NCBI GenBank assembly: GCA_900752115.1
Contig: CAADUC010000089.1
Span: forward strand, 1-34,041
DNA length: 34,041 nt
Direction: 5' to 3'
DNA from: Clostridia bacterium
Lineage (GTDB): Bacteria; Bacillota; Clostridia; Oscillospirales; Acutalibacteraceae
Made by a program: the position numbers and the translations under genes. Positions 23,005-30,023 of this stretch are shown here, piece after piece. The notes beneath the pieces are model-generated. The model did not search any database. It was not told the DNA's origin and worked only from the letters and a program-made list of their open reading frames with translations. Position 1 is the stretch's first letter. The number at the start of each line of letters is the position of its first letter.

Positions 23005-23311
23005 GAGGGAGGCCTCCTGTCTTTTGTCAGGTATCGTTGGTTTGCGGAACCGTCAGACGCCGCAGCTGCCGAACCGTTTCTTCCCGGGCGTCCGGCACCG
23101 GAAAGGACAACGTTTCGGCAGCAGAATAAAATATGCAGGGATGGAGCAATGTCAGGGAAAATACTTTACAGGGGAAGAAACGAAAGTCCGGGAAGGATTC
23201 GGCGGCCGGGGCCTCCTTTGCGGGAGGAGTATGCGTCAACCGCCCCGTGCCGTGCGGCCTGTCACGCTGTCTTCGCGGCGGTGCGCTCTGTCCGGCAAGG
23301 CCGCTGACTTG
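23005..23311. other. Intergenic region between the methyltransferase and the anti-sigma gene
   Basis: The 307 bases contain the candidate methyltransferase promoter and, at the end of the anti-sigma gene, a tight GCTGAC-AA-GTCAGC stem without a T tract. The open frames here in either direction show no recognisable protein. Confidence 0.5.
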
Positions 23312-25297
23312 TCAGCCGTGATCCGCTTCCCATTTCAGGAAGCTGCCGTTTCTTCCGTCAATCTCGAATTCATATTCCGTTTGCCCTTCTCGCAGCTCTC
23401 CCTCGTAGACGGGGATCCCGTCGTCATAATCAAAGGAGATCTCGACGAGTGTTGCGTTCGGGGCCTTCGCCTGTGCCAGCGTCTTGGCTTCCTCCATGGA
23501 AACCGTTACGCCTGTGGAGGAAGACGCTCTGCCCGGTTCAGATTCGCTGTCGCGCTTCAGGATGGTTCCGCTCTGGGCGTCGATGGTGTATTCATACTCG
23601 GTTCCGTTCGCGTAGAAGTCGATCTCGTACTCCCAGCGTCCGTCGTCACGCTCGAGCTCCATCTGTGTAAAGGTGGCCGCCGAGGCGGAAACCCCCGCGT
23701 CCTGCAGGGCAATATCTTTTGCGCGGCTTTCCTCGATGACAGAGGAGGCGCCGGAGCCCGAAGAGGACGTGCCCGAAGAGGAGGTACCGGAAGAAGAGGC
23801 GCCCGAAGAAGCCGAGCCGGAAGAAGAGGCGCCGGAGGGGGCAGCGCCGGTCTGTGCGGCCTCGCTTTCCTTCTGAAGAATTGCGCCGGAGCTTGCGTCG
23901 ATGTCGTACTCGTACTTGCCTGCGGAGGTGTAGAACTCAATCTCGTACTCCCAGCGCCCGTCGTCGTAGTCCAGCTCAACCTTGCCGAAGGTAACGCCGG
24001 ACTCACTCAGGCCGGCGTCCGCAAGCGCTTTCGCACGGGCGTCCGCTTCACTGATCAGCCCGTCCGTGCCGGTGCCCGAGGAGGAGGACAGCGCGCGTGT
24101 TTTCTTCGAGAGCACACTGCCGGTCAGAGCGTCGATGTCATACTCGTATTTTGTACTTCCGCTGATAAACTCAATTTCATAAAGGCTGCGCCCGTCGTCG
24201 CGGTCGAGCGTCGCTTTTGTGAAGGTAGGGGAGGAAATACCCGCATCCTTGACGGCCGCGCTCTTCGCGGCCTCGAGACCAATCACGTCGCCGGAAGCCA
24301 GCGGGCTGACCTCGGTCTCACGCTTGACGATTTCGCCGGAGGTTGCGTCAATCTCGTATTCATACGTCGTTTTCTGGTCGTAGAACTCCACGTCGTAGAC
24401 AACGCGCCCGTCCTCCCAGTCAAGGGAGAGCTTCTGTACGGTGACGGAGGAGGCGTCCACGCCCGCGTCGGCAAGAGCGGCATCGCGGGCCTCGGTTTCG
24501 CTGATGTAGCCCTTCGTGCTCACCGAGCCGCTGCTCGAGACGCTGGTGATTTCTCCGGCATCGGCCAGGATATTCAGCTCGCGGATGGAGAGGGAGGCCA
24601 GATCCTCAAAGGTATACTGCGTGTTTTCGGCGAGAATACCCTCGATGAGGGATGCCCTGCCGGTGGAAATACCGTAGGTTTCGGCTTTGGCTTTGAGATC
24701 GTCGCTCGCGGTGAGCGTCTGACTGAGGATCGAGCCTTCAATGTTGTTCGAGACGAGGATTTGGTTGATTTCATCGACCAGCTCCTGCTGGAGGGCGGCG
24801 GCTTTCTCGTCGTCGCCGTTTTCGACGGTGATGAGAATGGAGTTGGCGATGTCGCTCAGATAACCGTTGCGCAGCATCGAACCGATGATGGCGTTGGTCG
24901 CTACGTTCAGATCGGTGCCTTCGAGGTTCATATCAAACAGGATCTTCGAGGCGTCCGCATTGAGCGGCTCCGCGGAGAGGACTTTTTCCTGCCGGCTGAC
25001 CTCGAGACGGATGCTGGGGTTCACGTCAAACGCGACGACGGAGTCGACGGCGTACGTGTTCTGGTATCCAAAGAAGCCTCCGATTCCTCCGACGAGGAGG
25101 AGGCAGAATGCGGCGATTCCGATGGCGAGGCCGCGGATTCCTGGGCGTCTGCGCGGGGATTCACTGGTAGTTGCGTTCGTCATCACAAAATTCCTTCCTT
25201 TCTGTTGCTCGCAGCCGGAGAGGACGGAGTCGAGAACGTCGGGGGCGGTTTTCTGCGCGGCGCTGTTGAGCAAGCGCTTGATTTCCTTGTTTTTCAT
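23312..25297 (-). CDS. RsgI-like anti-sigma factor with five PepSY repeats
   Basis: This is a 661-residue membrane protein. A cytoplasmic N-terminus (residues 1-54, sigma-binding) precedes one membrane helix (about 55-77). An RsgI-type extracytoplasmic segment follows, with AVDSVVAFDVNPSIRLEVS. Five PepSY units (about residues 265-328, 333-395, 405-470, 513-577, 590-661) share the core DGRxxYExxFxxxxxxYEYxID. A Ser/Gly-rich linker, with repeats of ASSSG type, separates units 3 and 4. The start overlaps the sigma factor stop (ATGA, 25294-25297), the classic pairing for co-translated sigma/anti-sigma. Known RsgI proteins sense polysaccharide with carbohydrate-binding domains. PepSY units bind or inhibit peptidases and here probably supply the sensing part. 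Confidence 0.85.
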   Translation of the reverse strand: MKNKEIKRLLNSAAQKTAPDVLDSVLSGCEQQKGRNFVMTNATTSESPRRRPGIRGLAIGIAAFCLLLVGGIGGFFGYQNTYAVDSVVAFDVNPSIRLEVSRQEKVLSAEPLNADASKILFDMNLEGTDLNVATNAIIGSMLRNGYLSDIANSILITVENGDDEKAAALQQELVDEINQILVSNNIEGSILSQTLTASDDLKAKAETYGISTGRASLIEGILAENTQYTFEDLASLSIRELNILADAGEITSVSSSGSVSTKGYISETEARDAALADAGVDASSVTVQKLSLDWEDGRVVYDVEFYDQKTTYEYEIDATSGEIVKRETEVSPLASGDVIGLEAAKSAAVKDAGISSPTFTKATLDRDDGRSLYEIEFISGSTKYEYDIDALTGSVLSKKTRALSSSSGTGTDGLISEADARAKALADAGLSESGVTFGKVELDYDDGRWEYEIEFYTSAGKYEYDIDASSGAILQKESEAAQTGAAPSGASSSGSASSGASSSGTSSSGTSSSGSGASSVIEESRAKDIALQDAGVSASAATFTQMELERDDGRWEYEIDFYANGTEYEYTIDAQSGTILKRDSESEPGRASSSTGVTVSMEEAKTLAQAKAPNATLVEISFDYDDGIPVYEGELREGQTEYEFEIDGRNGSFLKWEADHG

Positions 25298-25878
25298 ACG
25301 CCCTCCTCCTCCGAAAGCTGCTTGCGCAGCCGTTTCATGGCGCGGTGATATTTGGAAAGAACAGTGTTCAGCGGAAACTCCAGAAACGAAGCGATCTCGC
25401 GGAACCGAAAGCCGGAAACCGCGTGCAGGGTGACAATCTGGCGTTCCTCTTCGCTGAGGATCTGCAGCGCGGCGGAGAGCACCATGCGCTCTTCGCGGCA
25501 GAGGCTCGGATCCTCCCACGGCTCCGGACCGGTCTCTTCCTCGGAGACTTCGCCGCGGAGCTTGCGGCGGCGGTACGTCATCAGGGCCTTGTTCTTTGCA
25601 ATGGCGTACAGCCAGGCCCGGGAATGCCCCTCGGGCCGGTATCGTCCGGCCGAGGTGAAGACGTCAAGGTAGGTGTCCTGCAGGGCGTCCCGCGCGTCGG
25701 TACTGTTCTTTAACAGGGAAAGCAGGTACGCGTAAAGCGGCGCCTGGGTCGCGTGGTACAGCGTTTCGAGGGCGGTTGTGTCTCCGCCGGCGATCGAGAC
25801 GATCAGCCGCTCTGTTTGCTGTTCATTCCAGGCCGTGCCGCGTTTCGCGGCCGGTTCGCTTAAGGTGAAGAAAATCAT
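25294..25878 (-). CDS. ECF-type RNA polymerase sigma factor
   Basis: This is a 194-residue protein. Region 2 (about residues 40-105) carries LYAYLLSLLKNSTDARDALQ, DTYLDVFTSAGRYRPE and SRAWLYAIAKNKALMTYRRR. Region 4 (about 140-190) ends in EERQIVTLHAVSGFRFREI and LNTVLSKYHRAMKRLRKQL. There is no region 1.1 or 3. It redirects RNA polymerase to its own regulon and should be held inactive by the anti-sigma encoded next, with which it overlaps. AGGAG lies nine bases before the ATG. I looked for an autoregulated ECF promoter upstream and found none with correct spacing. Confidence 0.9.
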   Translation of the reverse strand: MIFFTLSEPAAKRGTAWNEQQTERLIVSIAGGDTTALETLYHATQAPLYAYLLSLLKNSTDARDALQDTYLDVFTSAGRYRPEGHSRAWLYAIAKNKALMTYRRRKLRGEVSEEETGPEPWEDPSLCREERMVLSAALQILSEEERQIVTLHAVSGFRFREIASFLEFPLNTVLSKYHRAMKRLRKQLSEEEGV

Positions 25879-26126
25879 TTCCGTTTTCTCCTGTCATCAA
25901 TAAATTGCATGGGACGTCCGTTTTATTGCAGGGGGATAAAAATTTTTTTGCACGCTGCAGAAGGAGCTTTCCGAAGCGGAATTTCCGTCTCTGCATACCG
26001 TCGGGCAAAATAATTTTTGATTTGTTGGAAGTACAACATCTTTTCTCTGCCTGTTGTGGTATGCTGTAGACACAGAAATAAAAAACAGGCTCGAAACCGA
26101 CCGTTTAGGAAAGGATGAAAAATAGA

Positions 26127-26864
26127 ATGATCAGGAAAATTATACACATTGACGCAGAAAAATGCAATGGGTGCGGCGCGTGCGCCAAGGCGTGCCATGA
26201 AGGCGCGATCGGCATGGTGAACGGCAAAGCCGTGCTTCTGCGGGAGGATTACTGCGACGGTCTCGGCGACTGCCTGCCCGCCTGCCCCACGGGCGCCATT
26301 ACCTTTGAGGAGCGGGAGGCTCCTGCCTATGACGCCGCTGCCGTTGAGGAGGCGAAAAAGAAAAAGCAAGCGGACGAGCCTCTTCCGTGCGGCTGCCCCG
26401 GGAGCCAGTCGCGTACCCTGACGCCGCCGCCCGCGCTTCACGGAGCTCCCGTTCCGCCTCCGTCCGCGCCCGTCCTGAAGGAGGCCGCTTTGGTGAGCGA
26501 ACTGCGCCAGTGGCCGGTGCAAATCAAGCTCGCCCCCGTCAACGCCCCGTATTTCGACGGCGCGAAGCTTCTCGTTGCCGCCGACTGTACGGCTTACGCC
26601 TTCGCTGCTTTCCATCAAAAATTTGTGCGCGATCATGTGACGCTCATCGGATGTCCGAAGCTTGACAGCGTCGATTACAGCGAAAAGCTCGCCGAGATTC
26701 TGCGCCGGAACAACGTGCGCAGCGTATCCGTCGTGCGTATGGAGGTGCCGTGCTGCGGCGGGATCGTCGCGGCCGTGCAGAAGGCGCTCGCCGCGAGCGG
26801 CAAGCAGATCCCATGGCATGTGACAACAATCTCCGTGCGCGGCGAAATTCTTGAAGAACTCTGA
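26127..26864 (+). CDS. 4Fe-4S dicluster ferredoxin-like protein
   Basis: This is a 245-residue protein. The first cluster motif is complete, KCNGCGACAKAC (Cys13, 16, 19, 23). The second, YCDGLGDCLPACP, has only Cys43, Cys49 and Cys53, with Leu at the position of the second ligand. This variant is typical of a clostridial family and may hold a [3Fe-4S] or otherwise liganded cluster. The C-terminal domain (about 145-245) carries more cysteines, IGCPKLD and EVPCCGG. The function in electron transfer is unassigned. ATG 26127 is preferred because AAAGGA is 11 bases upstream; the ATG at 26115 touches that site. Upstream a TGTTG-GAAGTA-CAACA inverted repeat could be an operator. Confidence 0.85.
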   Translation: MIRKIIHIDAEKCNGCGACAKACHEGAIGMVNGKAVLLREDYCDGLGDCLPACPTGAITFEEREAPAYDAAAVEEAKKKKQADEPLPCGCPGSQSRTLTPPPALHGAPVPPPSAPVLKEAALVSELRQWPVQIKLAPVNAPYFDGAKLLVAADCTAYAFAAFHQKFVRDHVTLIGCPKLDSVDYSEKLAEILRRNNVRSVSVVRMEVPCCGGIVAAVQKALAASGKQIPWHVTTISVRGEILEEL

Positions 26865-26972
26865 GTCCGGCCGGCAGCCCGCGCAGCGCGGGACGCGGCA
26901 TGCGCGAATTGTCTGCCGCAAACCCGGCAAAAAAATCATGTGTTCTCTCTTTTCCGCGCCGCGTTTCTGATC

Positions 26973-26978
26973 TATAAT
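26973..26978 (+). promoter_or_regulatory. Candidate -10 box for the malic enzyme gene
   Basis: A perfect TATAAT stands 66 bases before the malic enzyme start. The hexamer 17 bases further upstream (TTTTCC) is a poor -35 box. Confidence 0.35.
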
Positions 26979-27043
26979 AGAAAGCAGACCGCGGCTCCCG
27001 TTCGGAGACCGCCGGATTTCAGCACGGAAGAGGGAACAGTTAC

Positions 27044-28216
27044 ATGGATTATATGAAGGAATCGCTCCGCCTGCACGGGGAGTGGCAGGGAAAGATTGAG
27101 GTCGTCTGCCGCGCTCCGCTGCAGACGCGCGACGATCTCTCGCTCGCCTACACGCCCGGCGTCGCCGCGCCCTGTCTCGAGATTCAGAAACATCCCGAGA
27201 AGAGCTTTACCCTGACGCGCCGCGGAAACACCGTCGCCGTCGTCACGGACGGCACTGCCGTGCTTGGACTCGGCGATATCGGCCCCGAGGCGGGAATGCC
27301 CGTTATGGAGGGAAAATGCGCCCTGTTCAAGTCGTTCGCGGATGTGGACGCCATTCCGATCTGTGTGCGCTCCAAGGATGTGGATGAGATTGTGCGCACC
27401 GTCAGCCTGATCGCGGGCAGCTTCGGCGGGATCAACCTTGAGGATATTGCCGCTCCGCGCTGCTTTGAGATTGAGCGCCGCCTCAAGGAGGTTTGTGATA
27501 TCCCCGTTTTCCATGACGATCAGCACGGTACTGCCGTCGTTGTGGCCGCCGCTTTCCTCAATGCTTGCCGCCTCACCGGCAGAAAGCCCTCCGAGGTGCG
27601 CGGCGTCGTCAATGGCGTCGGCGCGGCGGGGACGGCTATCGCCGACTTTCTGCTGGAGCTCGGCGTGGGTGAACTGATCCTCTGCGACCGGAACGGTATC
27701 CTCGTGGAGGGCGATCCGTCGCTGAGCGAAGCGCATGCCGCCATGGCCCGCCGTACCAATCCGCGCCGCGTGACCGGCGGACTTGCCGATGCAATGCGGG
27801 GCGCGGATCTTTTTGTCGGCGTTTCCGCTCCCGGTATCGTGACGCAGGATATGGTCCGTTCGATGGCTCCGAAGGCGATGGTCTTCGCGATGGCCAACCC
27901 GGTGCCGGAGATCCTGCCGGACGAGGCGCAGGCGGCCGGAGCCGCCGTCGTCGGCACGGGCCGCAGCGACTACCCGAACCAGATCAACAACGTACTCGCT
28001 TTCCCGGGAATCTTCCGCGGTGCGCTCGACGTGCGCGCAAGCGATATCAACGGCGAGATGCTGATTGCCGCCGCGCAGGCAATCGCCTCCTACATCCCGG
28101 AGGAAGAACTCTCCGTTTCGAACCTGCTGCCGAGCGCCCTTGACCGGAATGTTTCCGCTGCCGTGGCCAAGGCCGTGGCGGAAGCGGCCCGCCGCTCCGG
28201 CGTCGCGCGCGCATAA
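27044..28216 (+). CDS. Malic enzyme (oxaloacetate-decarboxylating malate dehydrogenase)
   Basis: This is a 390-residue cytosolic enzyme, the short bacterial form, which converts malate and NAD(P)+ to pyruvate, CO2 and NAD(P)H. Motifs in order: LAYTPGVAAPC, DGTAVLGLGDIGPEAGMPVM, then KSFADVDAIPI, GGINLEDIAAPRCFEIE (metal ligands), PVFHDDQHGTA and the Rossmann glycine motif VNGVGAAGTA. AGAGGGA precedes the ATG. NAD versus NADP preference cannot be read with confidence. It probably supplies pyruvate and reductant in fermentation. Confidence 0.93.
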   Translation: MDYMKESLRLHGEWQGKIEVVCRAPLQTRDDLSLAYTPGVAAPCLEIQKHPEKSFTLTRRGNTVAVVTDGTAVLGLGDIGPEAGMPVMEGKCALFKSFADVDAIPICVRSKDVDEIVRTVSLIAGSFGGINLEDIAAPRCFEIERRLKEVCDIPVFHDDQHGTAVVVAAAFLNACRLTGRKPSEVRGVVNGVGAAGTAIADFLLELGVGELILCDRNGILVEGDPSLSEAHAAMARRTNPRRVTGGLADAMRGADLFVGVSAPGIVTQDMVRSMAPKAMVFAMANPVPEILPDEAQAAGAAVVGTGRSDYPNQINNVLAFPGIFRGALDVRASDINGEMLIAAAQAIASYIPEEELSVSNLLPSALDRNVSAAVAKAVAEAARRSGVARA

Positions 28217-28267
28217 ACCAGCTGAGACTGCGCGGGGCCGCGCAAAATGAACGGCCCGCGTCATATT

Positions 28268-28308
28268 CCTCCCTGCTGTGCATAAGCATGGCATGGGAGG
28301 GATTTTTT
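28268..28308 (+). terminator. Terminator of the malic enzyme gene whose 3' arm is the next gene's ribosome binding site
   Basis: CCTCCC (28268-28273) pairs with GGGAGG (28295-28300). The TGCTGTGC/GCATGGCA inner part extends the stem to 14 pairs with one bulge. GA and six Ts follow (28303-28308). The Ts touch the ATG of the deacetylase, whose GGGAGGGA ribosome binding site is the right arm itself. Confidence 0.75.
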
Positions 28309-29184
28309 ATGTTTGCCGCTTTTCGTGTCAAACGTTGGATGGCAGCCGCCGCGGCGGCCCTGGCGCTGGGCTGCGGGATCGGAGCGCTGGCGCGGGCAGC
28401 TCTGGCCGCCCGGCCCGCATCCGCCGTTCCGGAGAATGCCGTCGCGCTGCCTGCCGTTATGTATCATGGGCTGCTGCGCGATCCGAGCCTGCAGGGGACG
28501 TACGTGATCGATCCCGCTCTGCTGGAGAGCGACCTTGTCTATCTGCGGGAGAACGGATATACGCCGGTTCACATCGCCGATCTTCTTGCCTGGGTGGACG
28601 GCGGGACGGAACTGCCCGAAAAGCCGATCCTGCTCACCTTTGACGACGGCGCGTACAACAACTACGTCTATGCCTATCCTCTTGCGCAGAAATATGGGAT
28701 GAAGATGATTTTTGCTCCCATTGGAACGTGGGCGGATGTGTACAGTGAATCGGGGGAGGAGAACGCTGCCTACTCCACGCTTACCTGGGAACGAATGCGG
28801 GAAATGCAGGACAGCGGCCTGATTGAGCTGCAAAATCACACGTACAATCTCCATGCGTCCGAAAACGGCCGTCTCGGCAGCGGGAGAAAGAAGGGAGAGT
28901 CCGAGAAGGCCTACGCCGCCGTGCTTTCCGCCGACCTCGTCAAAATGCAGGAACGCATGACAACTGAGCTTGGCGCTCCCGCCTCATGCTTCGTCTATCC
29001 CTTCGGCGCGATCGGTGAAGGGGAGGAGGCAATTGTGAAAAATCTCGGGTTTCGCTGCACCCTCACATGTGACAGCCGCATAAGCTATATCACACGGGAC
29101 CCGGAATCTCTGTTTGGGATTGGTCGCAGGCTTCGTCCGCCGGATTGTTCCAGCGAGGAGTTTTTCTCTTTCCTGCGGCAGTGA
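28309..29184 (+). CDS. Polysaccharide deacetylase (CE4/NodB fold), membrane-anchored
   Basis: This 291-residue protein has an N-terminal hydrophobic segment (about residues 10-33, signal anchor) and an exported NodB domain. VMYHGLL opens the domain. Motif 1 LLTFDDG holds Asp112 and Asp113 (catalytic base and metal ligand). Motif 2 NHTYNLH gives His177 and His182, and motif 3 is FVYPFG. Such enzymes remove acetyl groups from peptidoglycan GlcNAc/MurNAc or related glycans outside the cell. The ATG at 28309 is chosen because GGGAGGGA is six bases upstream; that site is inside the terminator hairpin before it. The Amidase_3-like gene follows after 73 bases, suggesting a cell-wall unit. Confidence 0.88.
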   Translation: MFAAFRVKRWMAAAAAALALGCGIGALARAALAARPASAVPENAVALPAVMYHGLLRDPSLQGTYVIDPALLESDLVYLRENGYTPVHIADLLAWVDGGTELPEKPILLTFDDGAYNNYVYAYPLAQKYGMKMIFAPIGTWADVYSESGEENAAYSTLTWERMREMQDSGLIELQNHTYNLHASENGRLGSGRKKGESEKAYAAVLSADLVKMQERMTTELGAPASCFVYPFGAIGEGEEAIVKNLGFRCTLTCDSRISYITRDPESLFGIGRRLRPPDCSSEEFFSFLRQ

Positions 29185-29257
29185 GCGGAGTGCCGCGGCG
29201 TTTCCATTCCCCGGCGGTGGGAAGTCCCGAATGAAATGGAGAAGGAGAAGCGAAACC

Positions 29258-29995
29258 ATGCCGATTATTTTTCTGAGTCCGTCCCTGCAGCCTTTTAACG
29301 AGTATGTGGGCGGCGGCAACGAGCAGCAGTACATGAACGAGGTGGCCGACGCTATGGAGCCGATGCTCCGCGCAAACGCCATCCGTTTTACCCGCAGCAA
29401 AATCGGGGAGAGCCTCGCCGATGTGATCCGCCAGTCGAACGCGGGAAATTACGATCTGCATCTGGCGCTGCATTCCAACGCGGCGGGGGAATCCATGAGC
29501 GGCCAGCTCAACGGCGCGGATATGTATTATTATCCCTACAGCACACGGGGCAAGCGGGCCGCCCATATTCTGGCTGAGAACTACAGGAAGATTGCTCTCG
29601 ACCCCAATCATGTACAGGCGCTGTCCACCACAAAGCTCGTGGAGGTGACCAAAACAAATGCTCCCGCCGTTCTGGTCGAGGTGGAGTACCACGACAATGA
29701 GGCGGGAGCAAACTGGATTCGATCGCATATTCAGGAAATTGCCGCCAATCTGACGGAGGGGCTGACAATCTATTTCGGCCTGCCGTATATTCCGGAGGTC
29801 ATCGAGCCGCGCTGCGCCGTCGTGATCACAAAAGAGAGTCCGCTGAACCTTCGCTCACGCCCGAGCCTGCAGGCCCCGGTCATTGCGCATATCCCGCGCG
29901 GCGCATCGGTGATGGTGTATGGCGAGTGGAAAGGATGGTCCGTTGTCGGCTATCAGGAATTCCTCGGGTACGCGGATTCCAGTTTTCTTCGCTGA
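29258..29995 (+). CDS. N-acetylmuramoyl-L-alanine amidase-like protein with C-terminal SH3 domain
   Basis: This is a 245-residue protein. Residues 1 to about 170 follow the Amidase_3 fold: GGGNEQQYMN with Glu22 (zinc ligand), LHLALHSNA with His72 (zinc ligand), and PAVLVEVEYHDN with Glu141 (catalytic). The first zinc histidine, expected near residue 9 in a DPGHGG-like motif, is replaced (FLSPSLQP). Residues about 185-245 form a bacterial SH3 domain (LNLRSRPSLQAPVIAHIPRG). No signal peptide is visible; the start at 29258 has AAGGAG upstream, and upstream in-frame starts overlap the deacetylase end. The protein could cut peptidoglycan with an altered metal site or only bind it. Confidence 0.8.
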   Translation: MPIIFLSPSLQPFNEYVGGGNEQQYMNEVADAMEPMLRANAIRFTRSKIGESLADVIRQSNAGNYDLHLALHSNAAGESMSGQLNGADMYYYPYSTRGKRAAHILAENYRKIALDPNHVQALSTTKLVEVTKTNAPAVLVEVEYHDNEAGANWIRSHIQEIAANLTEGLTIYFGLPYIPEVIEPRCAVVITKESPLNLRSRPSLQAPVIAHIPRGASVMVYGEWKGWSVVGYQEFLGYADSSFLR

Positions 29996-30023
29996 GCAGT
30001 CGCCCGCGTTTTCTCCGCGCGTT

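Noticed and set aside
23003..25348. A 781-codon open frame on the + strand
   Set aside because: It lies opposite the RsgI-PepSY gene, its translation is low-complexity Gly/Arg/Ala without motifs, and it has no ribosome binding site. GC-rich codon structure keeps the complementary frame open.
25879..26000. A possible autoregulated ECF promoter (CGTC within GGACGTCC) upstream of the sigma factor
   Set aside because: No -35 element of GAAC or TGCAAC type is found at 16-18 bases; the nearest TGCAA is about 30 bases away or too close.
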